A stretch of DNA of 64,000 bases from Fibrisoma montanum (GTDB lineage: Bacteria > Bacteroidota > Bacteroidia > Cytophagales > Spirosomataceae), in assembly GCF_003583365.1 (NCBI RefSeq), contig NZ_QXED01000006.1:494242-558241 (forward strand). Direction: 5' to 3'. The notes below the pieces were generated by a model. That model saw nothing but the letters and a program-made list of their open reading frames with translations. It was not told where the DNA came from and did not search any database. Position numbers and translations under genes: made by a program. Of the stretch, positions 27,042 to 35,906 are shown in pieces (position 1 is the first letter of the stretch; every line of letters starts with the position of its first letter).

Positions 27042-28589
27042 TTACAAGCCTGAGTTCAACGTAAAGCTGTCAAACTGAGCGGTCTGGCCGGCCGTTCCTT
27101 TTGCCGTTAAGCCAACGCGGAGAGCCCGGTCCCAGGGCGGCAGGTACGCTCCGTCGATCGAACGGTCGCCCACGGGCGTGAATGATTTCCCATTGTCCGT
27201 ACTGTAGGAGAACGAAATCTGGCTGCCATTCTCGACTTTTGCCAGCAGCGTTATAGCCGACGCATTGCCGGCCTGCGCCGTGCCCAGCGACTGCTCTTTC
27301 CCTTTTTCAAGCTTCCATACCCGCACCTGCCCGTCCTGAACCGATACGCCAACGGCATTGTCATCATCGCCGATGATGGCCAGTCCGGCCTGAGCACCGT
27401 TCGCCTGGGGCACGACGGTTGCCTGAGCCGTATAGTTAGGTGATAGGGTGCGGTGGCCAACGAAGTCGCCAAATTTGTCGGGTTGAGCGGTTAGCTGCAA
27501 CTGGCCTTTACGCACCTGAATAACCGGCTGGCGAAAAACCGACCAGTTCCACGCCGTCGACAACTCAGTGCCGTTGAAATCATCCCTGAACAGACCAGCC
27601 GCCGAGGCAGCCGGTGTTGCCTCCCGTTTGAAGGCTATCCACCCATCGTCGGTGAAGCGAAACTCGCGCAGCAGCGCCTGTCGCCCGACAAATATGCCCC
27701 CCTGCTGGCTGTAGGCATGGTACATGAAATAGTGACGCCCATCCTTCTCGATGGGGGTCCCGTGCCCCGGACATTTCCAGTTCGGCTCAACCGTCAGGAT
27801 GGGGTTCTGGCTGTATTTCTCCCAGGGGCCCAGCAGGTTTTTAGCGCGGGCGACACCGGTACCGTACGTGCAGGCGCGGCCGCAGCAGCCGGCAGCCGCA
27901 TACAAGGCATAGTAATAGTCGCCGTTCCGTATCATCGACACGCCCTCAACCAGATTCGCTTCCCAGGGAGCATCGTTGCGAAACAGTTCCTTTTTCTCGC
28001 CGGTCAGGGCGGTACGTTCCTCGTTGAGCGGCTGGGCCCAGATCGGCGTCGGCTGGTTAACGCTGTTGCCGTCTTCTTTCCAGATCAGGTACAGCTTGCC
28101 GGTTTCGTCGCGCATCGGGAAACCGTCAATTGACCCGTCTTTCTGGCAGACCAATGGGCCGTGATCGCGGTACGGGCCTTCGGGTTTGTCAGCGCTGGCC
28201 ACACCTACGCACAGATTGCCGTCTTTTTTATGGGCGGTATAATAGATGTACACCCTGCCATTTTCGGGAGCGATCTCAGGTGCCCAGAAGTAATAATCGG
28301 CCCAGTCGGGTTTCTTCTCGAATACGAACCCTTTGGTTTCCCAGTGAACAAGGTCACTGGATTTTAACAGCGGATAGGCCGGGAACCAGTTCGACGAAGT
28401 CGCCGTAGCCCAGTAGGCGTTACCAATTTTAGCCACCGACGGATCGGGGTAATCGCCGGGTATCACTACCGCTGGCGATTGAATAGGCTCCGCCTGCCGG
28501 CTGACGCTACGGGATGGCGCCGAGCTTTTACAGGTCAGAAAAGCAAAACAAAGGATGCCGTAATAAATTGATTTCCGAAAACTATTCAT
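27042..28589 (-). CDS. GH43-family glycoside hydrolase lipoprotein
   Basis: From the ATG at 28589 the product is 515 residues with a lipoprotein signal: the hydrophobic YYGILCFAFLTC ends in the lipobox Cys. A five-bladed GH43 propeller follows: DYPDPSV gives the base Asp, IDGFPMRDETGKLYLIW the pKa-tuning Asp and VEGVSM the acid Glu. The C-terminal 190 residues (from about 325) form a beta-sandwich with a DDFNGTEL start, like GH43 accessory domains. GH43 enzymes are inverting arabinofuranosidases or xylosidases. It should be surface- or periplasm-anchored. There is no SusC/D pair nearby. Confidence 0.85.
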   Translation of the reverse strand: MNSFRKSIYYGILCFAFLTCKSSAPSRSVSRQAEPIQSPAVVIPGDYPDPSVAKIGNAYWATATSSNWFPAYPLLKSSDLVHWETKGFVFEKKPDWADYYFWAPEIAPENGRVYIYYTAHKKDGNLCVGVASADKPEGPYRDHGPLVCQKDGSIDGFPMRDETGKLYLIWKEDGNSVNQPTPIWAQPLNEERTALTGEKKELFRNDAPWEANLVEGVSMIRNGDYYYALYAAAGCCGRACTYGTGVARAKNLLGPWEKYSQNPILTVEPNWKCPGHGTPIEKDGRHYFMYHAYSQQGGIFVGRQALLREFRFTDDGWIAFKREATPAASAAGLFRDDFNGTELSTAWNWSVFRQPVIQVRKGQLQLTAQPDKFGDFVGHRTLSPNYTAQATVVPQANGAQAGLAIIGDDDNAVGVSVQDGQVRVWKLEKGKEQSLGTAQAGNASAITLLAKVENGSQISFSYSTDNGKSFTPVGDRSIDGAYLPPWDRALRVGLTAKGTAGQTAQFDSFTLNSGL

Positions 28590-28707
28590 GGTAAATACTG
28601 CCCCTATTGAACAACTAGACAACAAAAGGAAAACATCGGGCGATTGGCTGCAGGAAGCGTCGCCAGGCCAAACCCTGAGCAACGAACGTAGCCGTTAGCC
28701 CTACCCG

Positions 28708-29892
28708 TTACGTCAACGCCTGTTTCAGCGCATCGGTCAGAGCCGCTACGTCGCGCTCGTCGTTGTAGACGTTGGGCGAGATACGGAGTGCCCGGGCCCG
28801 CACCGATACCGATACGTTCCGCGCCAGCAGCGCCTGCTGAATGGCCAGCGGATCGGCCTGTTGAGGCAGCCAGACACCCACGAGATGGTGGCATCGGCCC
28901 GCTTCCGGCTCAATCTGACACCCTAATTCCTGCCAGTCGGTCAGCGAATCGGCCAATATGGTTTGGCAATAGTCCTGAATCCGATCGGGTTGCCACTCCA
29001 GCAGTTGGGTAAGCGCGGCCTCCATCATCGGCGAATGGATAAAATGGCTTTGTTCGCCCATGTTGTACCGATACGCTTTCGGGCGGTACGTCGGCTGGTA
29101 GTCGGTCAGGCGGTGAAACTGGTCACTATCAATCCGCGCCATCCAGCTTTCTTCGAGCGGAATGCCATCGTCAAACGCGTCGCTGAAATACGCAAAGCCC
29201 GACGAGTACGGCCCCATCAGCCATTTGTAGCCCGCGCAGATCAGCGCATCGGGCCGAATCTGCCCGCAATCGAACGGCAGTGCGCCGACGGACTGGGTCC
29301 CATCCACGGCCAGCCACGCGCCTGCCTCCCGGGCGCGCTGCCCGATGGCGTCGAGGTCGAACCGGATGCCGTACATCCAGTGAACGGGCGGCACCACAAC
29401 CAGAGCCGTATCGGCGTCAATCGCTTCCAGGATGCGCTGATTCCACTCGGCACCCAGCGGAAACCGGTTTGGCATCCGCACGGTATGAATACGCAGGCCC
29501 AGCTCATCGCTCACCCGTTGCCAGGCGTAGACATCGCTGGGAAATTCACCATCGATCAGGATGATACGTTGCCCCCGCGCGATGCCCGGCTTACGGGGCA
29601 GGTTCCGGGCCACAACGGCCATACCATACGACACGGACGGAATGACGGCCACCCGCTCGGGGTCAGGGTTGTGGATAAGTTGCGAAAACAGCGCCTTCGA
29701 CGCAGTAGACGCCGACAGAAAATCGTGGGCGGTGATGCCGAACGGATTGATTTGTCGCCGGATTGCTTCCACACCCGCCTGCTCCACCGACCGGCTGAAC
29801 GGCCCGCGGGTAGCGCAGTTGATGTAATGCGTATGGTCAGGTAAGGCAAAGCGCTCTTTCTGGCAAACAAGTTGGGTTTGTTGCTGCAGCAT
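28708..29892 (-). CDS. class V aminotransferase (cysteine-desulfurase-like fold)
   Basis: A 394-residue PLP enzyme. The Schiff-base Lys lies in CAGYKWLMGPYSSGF, and the phosphate/ring contacts are in VDGTQSVGALPFD. The N-terminal YINCATRGPFSRSV replaces the usual 'YLDNAA' motif. No catalytic Cys loop of a true NifS/IscS is evident, so sulfur transfer is not indicated. Relatives act as aminotransferases or lyases on small amino acids. It is cytoplasmic. Its stop to start spacing with the acyl-CoA carboxylase gene is about 21 bases, same strand, so co-transcription is likely. Substrate unknown. Confidence 0.8.
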   Translation of the reverse strand: MLQQQTQLVCQKERFALPDHTHYINCATRGPFSRSVEQAGVEAIRRQINPFGITAHDFLSASTASKALFSQLIHNPDPERVAVIPSVSYGMAVVARNLPRKPGIARGQRIILIDGEFPSDVYAWQRVSDELGLRIHTVRMPNRFPLGAEWNQRILEAIDADTALVVVPPVHWMYGIRFDLDAIGQRAREAGAWLAVDGTQSVGALPFDCGQIRPDALICAGYKWLMGPYSSGFAYFSDAFDDGIPLEESWMARIDSDQFHRLTDYQPTYRPKAYRYNMGEQSHFIHSPMMEAALTQLLEWQPDRIQDYCQTILADSLTDWQELGCQIEPEAGRCHHLVGVWLPQQADPLAIQQALLARNVSVSVRARALRISPNVYNDERDVAALTDALKQALT

Positions 29893-29913
29893 TCGGGTAC
29901 GTTTACCAGTTAA

Positions 29914-31500
29914 TTACAACGGAATGTTGCCGTGCTTTTTCTTTGGCAGGCTCGCGACTTTGTTCTCCAGCATTTTGAACGCCCGGATTAGCTTCAGACG
30001 AGTCTGGTCGGGGTAGATCACCTCATCGATGTAGCCCCGGTGCGCGGCCCGGTATGGGTTGGCAAACTTCTCGGTATAATCCTGCACCTTCTCCTGCAGC
30101 TTGGCCTGCGGGTCTTCCGCTTCGGCAATTTCCCGTTTGAAGATAATCTCGGCAGCCCCGCTGGCGCCCATCACGGCGATTTCAGCGCTCGGCCAGGCGT
30201 AGTTCATGTCGGCGCCGATGTGCTTGGAGTTCATGACGTCGTAGGCACCACCGTAGGCTTTGCGGGTAATGACCGTCACGCGCGGAACGGTCGCTTCGCA
30301 GAAAGCATACAGCAGTTTGGCTCCGTTGGTGATGATAGCGTTCCACTCCTGGTCGGTACCGGGCAGGAAGCCGGGCACATCCTCCAGCACCAGCAGCGGT
30401 ACGTTGAACGAGTCGCAGAAGCGCACAAACCGGGCCGCTTTGGTGCTGGCGTTAATGTCCAGTACCCCGGCCAGCACGGCGGGCTGGTTACCCACAACGC
30501 CGATGCTACGGCCGCCGATCCGGGCGAAACCAACGACAATGTTTTCCGCAAAGTTTTTGTGGACTTCCAGGAACGACCCCGCATCGACCAGTTCGTCGAT
30601 TACCTCACGCATGTCGTATGGCTGGTTGGGGTTGTCGGGAATGAGGGTATTCAGGTTCGGGCGGCTTTCGTCCTGCGGCTCGTAGGGCAGCATCGGCGGC
30701 TCGTCCTCGCAATTCTGCGGTATATAGCTCAGCAGCTGCTTGATGTGCTGAATACAGGCCAGTTCGTTCTGGCAGGCAAAATGCGTAACGCCCGACTTCG
30801 TGCTGTGCGTACTGGCCCCACCGAGTTCTTCGGCAGTTACCTCTTCGTGCGTAACGGTTTTGACGACGTTCGGGCCGGTCACGAACATATACGACGTGTT
30901 CTCGACCATGAAGATAAAGTCCGTGATGGCCGGCGAATACACGGCACCGCCCGCGCAGGGACCCATAATGGCCGACAACTGCGGAATGACGCCCGACGCC
31001 AGGGTATTGCGGTAGAATATATCGGCATAGCCCGCCAGCGACAGCACGCCTTCCTGAATCCGGGCCCCACCCGAGTCGTTCAGACCGATTACGGGCGCGC
31101 CGTTTTTCATGGCCAGGTCCATCACCTTGCAGATTTTTTCGGCGTGGGTTTCAGAAAGGGCTCCGCCGAAGACCGTAAAATCCTGAGCGAATACGTAGAC
31201 CAGCCGTCCGTCGATGGTACCGTAGCCGGTCACGACGCCGTCGCCGAGGTAATGCTCTTTATCGAGGCCAAAATCGCGGGTCCGGTGCATGACGAACTTG
31301 CCGATCTCTTCGAAAGAGCCTTCATCGAGCAGCAGCGCGATGCGTTCGCGGGCGGTTAGTTTTCCTTTCTTGTGCTGCGCATCAATGCGCTTTTGTCCAC
31401 CACCAAGCTCAGCCTCTGCGTTCTTGCGGGCCAGCATGTCGGTTTTTGACAGATGATTGGTTGAGGATTGATCGGTCTCAGGACGGGTTTCAGTTTGCAT
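29914..31500 (-). CDS. acyl-CoA (propionyl/methylmalonyl) carboxylase beta subunit
   Basis: The 528-residue product is a carboxyltransferase of the PccB/MmdA type. Two crotonase-like halves carry [15 protein letters not shown] and [13 protein letters not shown] (acyl-CoA site) and [11 protein letters not shown] with [14 protein letters not shown] (biotin side). The enzyme moves CO2 from carboxybiotin to propionyl-CoA, or the reverse in decarboxylases. No alpha or biotin subunit is in the window. Start 31500 is supported by a promoter about 30 bases upstream. Its length is usual. Confidence 0.93.
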   Translation of the reverse strand: MQTETRPETDQSSTNHLSKTDMLARKNAEAELGGGQKRIDAQHKKGKLTARERIALLLDEGSFEEIGKFVMHRTRDFGLDKEHYLGDGVVTGYGTIDGRLVYVFAQDFTVFGGALSETHAEKICKVMDLAMKNGAPVIGLNDSGGARIQEGVLSLAGYADIFYRNTLASGVIPQLSAIMGPCAGGAVYSPAITDFIFMVENTSYMFVTGPNVVKTVTHEEVTAEELGGASTHSTKSGVTHFACQNELACIQHIKQLLSYIPQNCEDEPPMLPYEPQDESRPNLNTLIPDNPNQPYDMREVIDELVDAGSFLEVHKNFAENIVVGFARIGGRSIGVVGNQPAVLAGVLDINASTKAARFVRFCDSFNVPLLVLEDVPGFLPGTDQEWNAIITNGAKLLYAFCEATVPRVTVITRKAYGGAYDVMNSKHIGADMNYAWPSAEIAVMGASGAAEIIFKREIAEAEDPQAKLQEKVQDYTEKFANPYRAAHRGYIDEVIYPDQTRLKLIRAFKMLENKVASLPKKKHGNIPL

Positions 31501-31530
31501 GAGGTTGGTATTGGCGAACTATCGATAAGG

Positions 31531-31558
31531 CAAAGTTAAATTTTCTTTACGATTCCAA
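31531..31558 (-). promoter_or_regulatory. promoter of the acyl-CoA carboxylase gene
   Basis: On the - strand TTG (31558-31556), a 17-base spacer and TAACTTTG (31538-31531) fit the Bacteroidota TTG/TAnnTTTG pattern exactly. The expected start lies about 25 bases before the ATG at 31500. Confidence 0.6.
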
Positions 31559-31613
31559 CCGATTAGAATATACTTGAATCTATGTTGCAAATTGTCCGCA
31601 ACCTCCTTCGCCT

Positions 31614-32165
31614 ATGCCATACCATTACCTCGTCCGACGGTACAAAACCGCTCTGCTGCTCCTGAGCCTGATCAGCCTGGATAGCTGTTACATCAACTCC
31701 GGTTCTGATCCGGCCGTCGACCGGCGGGAAACGTACCGGCCCATCTACAGCACCTACGACCGGGTTCGAACCGTCGAAACCCTGGACCCGCAGCCCATTC
31801 GTACGGCGGGCAAGATTTACATCAAAGACCAGTTTCTGTTCATCAACGACGTTGGCCGGGGCATTCACATCGTGGACAACAGCGATCCGGCCAGCCCGAC
31901 GAAGGTGTCGTTCGTTGCCATTCCCAGTGCCCGCGAACTGGCCATCAAGGACAGCATTCTGTACGTCGATAACATCATTGATCTGGTGGCGCTGAACATC
32001 GCCAATCCCCGCAATGTCCGGCTGGCAAAGCGGGTCGAGAATGCCTTCACCTATGCGGCTTACCCCCCTATGCACAACGTGCGCTTCGAGTGTCCTGATC
32101 CGGAAAAAGGCCTCGTCATTGGCTGGGAAAAAGCGGAAGTAACCAATCCGCAGTGTTTTCGATAA
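31614..32165 (+). CDS. LVIVD-repeat-like lipoprotein
   Basis: A 183-residue protein with a lipoprotein signal (ALLLLSLISLDSC, Cys25). Two LVIVD-type segments follow: FLFINDVGRGIHIVDNSDPASP and the ILYVDNIIDLVALNIANP stretch. Such repeats form blades of a propeller on the cell surface or in the periplasm. Here there are too few for a closed ring, so it may pair with the next protein. It begins a co-directional run to PorQ. Function unknown. Confidence 0.7.
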   Translation: MPYHYLVRRYKTALLLLSLISLDSCYINSGSDPAVDRRETYRPIYSTYDRVRTVETLDPQPIRTAGKIYIKDQFLFINDVGRGIHIVDNSDPASPTKVSFVAIPSARELAIKDSILYVDNIIDLVALNIANPRNVRLAKRVENAFTYAAYPPMHNVRFECPDPEKGLVIGWEKAEVTNPQCFR

Positions 32166-32192
32166 GTGCCACACCTAACCGTCAGTCTATTC

Positions 32193-32945
32193 ATGAAACC
32201 TATCCTTTTTGTGCTGCTTTGCGCCGTTCTGCTGAATGCCTGCTCCGAAGGCAGCAGCGATTCTGTTTCGCCGGGCGCGGGCACGGGCGGCTCAACGGCC
32301 CGCTTCACCGTGGCTGGCAATAACCTGTACATCGTGACCAACACGAGTTTGCAGGCCTACGACATTACCCAGAATACCAACCCAAAGCTGGGCCAGAAAA
32401 CCAAGCTGGGCTTTGGCGTGGAGACCATATTTCCGTACGGCAATCACCTGTTTATCGGTACCCAGACGGGCATGTTCATTTATGCAATGGGTCCGAACGG
32501 TCAGCCGAGTTTCGTGTCGCAATACAACCACGTCATGAGCTGCGATCCGGTGGTGGTGCAGGGCAACTATGCCTACGTTACGCTGCGCAGTGGTACGGCC
32601 TGCCGCAACCCGGTCGCGGCTAATGTGCTTGACGTACTGGATATCACCGACCTGCGAACGCCGAAGCTGATGCGCTCCTACCCCATGCGAAGTCCGCACG
32701 GGCTGGGCATTGATGGCAATCTGCTGTTTGTGACGGAGGGCGATTATGGCCTGCGGGTACTGGACGCTACCAAACCGCTGGACATCAGGGAGGTTCAGTT
32801 CCTGACCGACGTTAAAGCTTACGACGTCATTCCGAAGCAACAGCGGCTCATTGTTACGGGTAAGGACGGCATCTATCAGTACAGCTATGCCGACGAAAAG
32901 CAATTGAAACTAATCAGCAAACTTCCCGTCGAGACAACATTATGA
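32193..32945 (+). CDS. LVIVD-repeat lipoprotein
   Basis: From the ATG at 32193 the product is 250 residues with a lipoprotein signal (PILFVLLCAVLLNAC). A Ser/Gly-rich linker precedes at least four LVIVD-like blades (NLYIVTNTSLQAYDI, HLFIGTQTGMFIYAM, ANVLDVLDITDLRTP and LLFVTEGDYGLRVLDATKP). It is related to the preceding gene and separated by about 27 bases. Its end overlaps the next ATG by four bases, so translation is probably coupled. It is likely anchored in the outer membrane. No enzyme motif is seen. Confidence 0.75.
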   Translation: MKPILFVLLCAVLLNACSEGSSDSVSPGAGTGGSTARFTVAGNNLYIVTNTSLQAYDITQNTNPKLGQKTKLGFGVETIFPYGNHLFIGTQTGMFIYAMGPNGQPSFVSQYNHVMSCDPVVVQGNYAYVTLRSGTACRNPVAANVLDVLDITDLRTPKLMRSYPMRSPHGLGIDGNLLFVTEGDYGLRVLDATKPLDIREVQFLTDVKAYDVIPKQQRLIVTGKDGIYQYSYADEKQLKLISKLPVETTL

Positions 32946-33709
32946 TCCGGTTTCGTCTGCTGTTGATCATCGGTTTGCTGACTCGTTTCAGTACGTCGGC
33001 CCTGGCGCAGGTACCCTACGTAGCCGGGCCGGATACGCTGCGCATCCGGTCGCTGGAACGCGGTCCACATTGGGTGGTCAGTGTAGCTCCGCTGTCGTTT
33101 TTCGATCTGGAAAATACGTTTACGGTCGGGGTGGAACGGTTGCTGGCCGGCCGACACTCCCTGTTAGCTGAGGTAGGCTACGGACCCCGCGCCCTGAATA
33201 TATGGCGACCCGGCCGCGTGAACGAATCAGGTGGCAAGGAAACCTGGCGAGGCCGCGCCGAGTGGCGGATTTACCTGGGCAGCGGCAGTCACATGAAACG
33301 GCCTCCTCACACCCGCGTCGTGGCCGTCAGACCGATGGGCCGCTACGTAGCGTTCGACTTGTTCTATAAACAGGTCAACAGCTTTGAAACCGGTACCATG
33401 GGGCGGGCCTGCGAAGACGGCACCTGCCAGTATTACCAGCAGTTCCGGTCGCCGGTGCGAAAGTCGGTATGGGCCGGTCATGTGAAGCTGGGGCACCAGC
33501 GGTTTCTGGACGTATCGCCGGATAGTCGGTTGCTGATTGATGTGTATATTGGTCTGGGTCTACGTCAACGCACGATCAGCCACGATGAAGAGTCGCTCCC
33601 GGACGATGCCGGCCAGCGCTGGGTTTCGTCGGGCGGTTTTAACAACGGCCTTGACTACCTCTTTACGCCCAATGTATCAACCGGCTTCCGGATTGGCTAC
33701 GCGTTTTAA
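32942..33709 (+). CDS. secreted beta-rich protein, paralogue of the next gene
   Basis: A 255-residue protein with a signal peptide (about 1-22, ending ALAQ). The mature part alternates in beta-strand fashion, with LLAEVGYGPRALN, EWRIYLGSG and a terminal FRIGYAF, an outer-membrane-barrel-like end. It shares layout with the gene at 33768: VAPLSFFDLENTFTVGVE versus KLAPLALVDQDATLQAGLE, and EVGYGPRAL versus EFGYGWKGL. The two are tandem duplicates. It probably forms a small outer-membrane barrel. The start overlaps the previous gene by four bases. Confidence 0.7.
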   Translation: MIRFRLLLIIGLLTRFSTSALAQVPYVAGPDTLRIRSLERGPHWVVSVAPLSFFDLENTFTVGVERLLAGRHSLLAEVGYGPRALNIWRPGRVNESGGKETWRGRAEWRIYLGSGSHMKRPPHTRVVAVRPMGRYVAFDLFYKQVNSFETGTMGRACEDGTCQYYQQFRSPVRKSVWAGHVKLGHQRFLDVSPDSRLLIDVYIGLGLRQRTISHDEESLPDDAGQRWVSSGGFNNGLDYLFTPNVSTGFRIGYAF

Positions 33710-33767
33710 GGCAAGCCGGGTGTTTTAATGTGTTACCAGCTTACCCCTAAACCTGTCTCTTTTCACG

Positions 33768-34511
33768 ATGAAGGTACGTTACATGTTATCCGTCGGGCTG
33801 ATGCTCACCCTGGCAACGGTAGACCTTGCCAGGGCGCAGGACTCAACCGTTTCGCTTCAGCGACCGGTCCGGACCGTTATCAAGCTGGCTCCCCTGGCTC
33901 TGGTGGATCAGGACGCCACCCTTCAGGCTGGTCTGGAATATCGCACCGGCCAACGAACGTCGGTACAGGCGGAATTCGGGTACGGCTGGAAAGGGCTGTC
34001 TCTGCTGGAAGCCGATCTTGAAGATTTTGAGAAGGCTGAAGTCTGGCGGGTGCGCAGTGAGGTTCGTTTCTACACCAACCGCTACCGAACCAACCGACGC
34101 AAAGGCATTGCCGTAAAAAGCAGCTTTCCGCTGGGTAACTACTGGGCTATTGATGGGCTGGCGAAGCAGATCAATATAACGAAAAAAGATTTTGAGTATC
34201 AATCAATCTATTCCAGCACGGCCCCTAAATTCATTGGACTGATGTCGATCAGCCGCTACGTGCTGGGCACCCACATTAAGATTGGCCGTCAGTTTGCGTT
34301 CTACGACCCGCACCGACGTACCTTCTCCCGCACGCTGTTCGATATCTACCTCGGAGCCGGTATACGCTGGGCCATCAACGACGTTCGCCGGAACAGCCCA
34401 ACGTCGATGGGTATGGACTGCGGCTGCGGCCCCGGTCGGTCGTTTGACGACACAGACGGGCAGTGGACGCCGAGCCTCACGGCCGGCCTGAAAGTAGGTT
34501 TTGGGCTTTGA
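33768..34511 (+). CDS. secreted beta-rich protein, tandem paralogue
   Basis: A 247-residue protein with a signal peptide (YMLSVGLMLTLATVDLARAQ). The body is strand-rich, with WRVRSEVRFYTNRYR, a glycine/cysteine pair DCGCGPG and a terminal LTAGLKVGFGL. It aligns in order with its neighbour at 32942. It probably sits in the outer membrane. The PorQ-like gene follows, and the longest frame of that gene overlaps this one by 49 bases. Confidence 0.7.
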   Translation: MKVRYMLSVGLMLTLATVDLARAQDSTVSLQRPVRTVIKLAPLALVDQDATLQAGLEYRTGQRTSVQAEFGYGWKGLSLLEADLEDFEKAEVWRVRSEVRFYTNRYRTNRRKGIAVKSSFPLGNYWAIDGLAKQINITKKDFEYQSIYSSTAPKFIGLMSISRYVLGTHIKIGRQFAFYDPHRRTFSRTLFDIYLGAGIRWAINDVRRNSPTSMGMDCGCGPGRSFDDTDGQWTPSLTAGLKVGFGL

Positions 34512-34555
34512 GCGGGTTTTCGGACCTTTGCCCGAAACGTTGTATCCGTAAAACC

Positions 34556-35593
34556 TTGCGCTGGCTTTTTCTGACTTTACTGCTACTAGTCGTCGGCCAT
34601 GAGTCGGCTCTAGCCCAACCCTTCGGCGGGCAGCGGGTATTTCCGTTTCTGGACTTACCGACCCATGCCCGCGTCGCGGCACTTGGCGGGCAGGTCGCTA
34701 CGGCAACAAACCCCGACGGCGTCTATTTTCTCAACAATCCGGCCCTGGCTGACTCCGCCAAACGTAACGAGCTGGCCATTAGCCTGATGCCTTACCTGGC
34801 CGCGGCCAAATACTATACGCTTCAGTACGCTGTTCCGGTACAGACCAAAAACTCCCGGTGGGCGCTTGGCTTACAGTACCTCACCTACGGGCAGTTTACC
34901 CTGACCGACCCGGTTGGTAACTCGCTCGGTACGTTTACGGCCAACGACTACGCCCTCAGCCTGACCCACGCCCGCACCGAAGGAAATTTCACGCTGGGTG
35001 CCACGGTCAAAGCGGTGGGGTCGGCCATTGAAACGTATTCTGCGTTTGGTGTGCTGGCTGATCTGGGCGGGATCTGGCGCCACCCGAACGGAAACCTTAC
35101 GGTAGGGCTGGTCGCCAGAAACGCAGGGTACCTGCTTAAAAACTACGGCCCCGGCGACGCCGACCTTCCCTTCGACCTTCAGGCCGGTGTAACGATTAAA
35201 CCCCGCTACGCGCCCGTCCGGCTGACCCTGACGGCTCATCACCTGCATCGCTTCGACATTGCCTACAACGACCCGAATCTCAACGTTCAGTATGATCTGA
35301 ACGGCAATCCGATTCCGCAGCCAGTCGGTACGGTAGAGAAGATTGCCCGACACCTCAGCGTTGGTGCCGAGCTGCTGATCAGTCGCTACGTACATATACT
35401 CCTGGGCTACAATCACCAGCGCCGGCAGGAAGGCAAGCTGACAACGGGGGGCGGAGGGGCCGGTATCTCGTTCGGGGCGTCGGTGCAGGCCCGTGGCTTC
35501 CAGCTCACGTACGGCCGGTTCAGCTACGCCCCCGCAGCCGGCGGATCGAGCCAGCTGTCGCTACGGGTCGATCTGGACCGGTTTGTGAAGTAG
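34556..35593 (+). CDS. porQ: type IX secretion system protein PorQ
   Basis: An FadL-like outer-membrane barrel of the PorQ group. The mature protein starts near FPFLDLPTHARVAALGGQ, with NPDGVYFLNNPAL and GLQYLTYGQFTLTD typical of the family. PorQ is needed with other Por proteins for cargo export by the type IX system. The open frame begins at ATG 34463, inside the preceding gene. A TTG at 34556 gives a normal signal peptide (LFLTLLLLVVGHESALAQ) and 345 residues, and I prefer it. No other Por gene is in the window. Confidence 0.75.
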   Translation: MRWLFLTLLLLVVGHESALAQPFGGQRVFPFLDLPTHARVAALGGQVATATNPDGVYFLNNPALADSAKRNELAISLMPYLAAAKYYTLQYAVPVQTKNSRWALGLQYLTYGQFTLTDPVGNSLGTFTANDYALSLTHARTEGNFTLGATVKAVGSAIETYSAFGVLADLGGIWRHPNGNLTVGLVARNAGYLLKNYGPGDADLPFDLQAGVTIKPRYAPVRLTLTAHHLHRFDIAYNDPNLNVQYDLNGNPIPQPVGTVEKIARHLSVGAELLISRYVHILLGYNHQRRQEGKLTTGGGGAGISFGASVQARGFQLTYGRFSYAPAAGGSSQLSLRVDLDRFVK

Positions 35594-35906
35594 TAGGGTA
35601 TTCTATCTTCTGTAGTTTGCTATAGGTTCGGTAAGACGTGCCGTCAGACCTTTTATCCTCTTGTGCTTTTGGTAGCTTTGGTCTGACGGTACGTCTGACC
35701 ATCGGCCCATCAGCACAGATAGGTAACCAAACGCAGCTATCGTCAAAAACCAACAGCATGTGCAGCGGCTGATCGGCAGTTTTTACCCGCCCGAAAGGTA
35801 GCGCCAACGGCTCCCTCCCAGCGTAAACTTAGCGTGTAGCTCATTGCTGTCAGCTAATTCAATAACTTCGGGCCATCAATTACAACATACGATCAAGGCA
35901 TCGCTT
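35594..35906. other. intergenic region between PorQ and the sugar cluster
   Basis: These 313 bases hold the REP-like pair described separately (35633-35700). The remainder, 35701-35906, contains no open frame of note and no clear promoter motif before the ATG at 35907. An in-frame start at 35844 exists for the next gene, but its extension (21 residues) is not family-like. Confidence 0.4.
35633..35700. repeat. pair of inverted 21-bp REP-like units
   Basis: AGACGTGCCGTCAGACC at 35634-35650 is the reverse complement, but for one G-T pair, of bases 35680-35696 within the unit 35680-35700 (GGTCTGACGGTACGTCTGAC plus C). The unit is itself nearly palindromic. The pair forms a hairpin with a 29-base loop downstream of porQ. 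Three more copies lie at 41200-41318. Confidence 0.75.

Noticed and set aside
28708..29892. Cysteine desulfurase role for the class V aminotransferase
   Set aside because: No catalytic Cys loop of the NifS/IscS type and no Fe-S assembly genes nearby.
30040..31359. A long open frame of 439 codons on the + strand, antisense to the acyl-CoA carboxylase gene
   Set aside because: It is the mirror of a strongly conserved gene with high GC at third positions. Its translation is full of Arg, Gly and His without any family motif.
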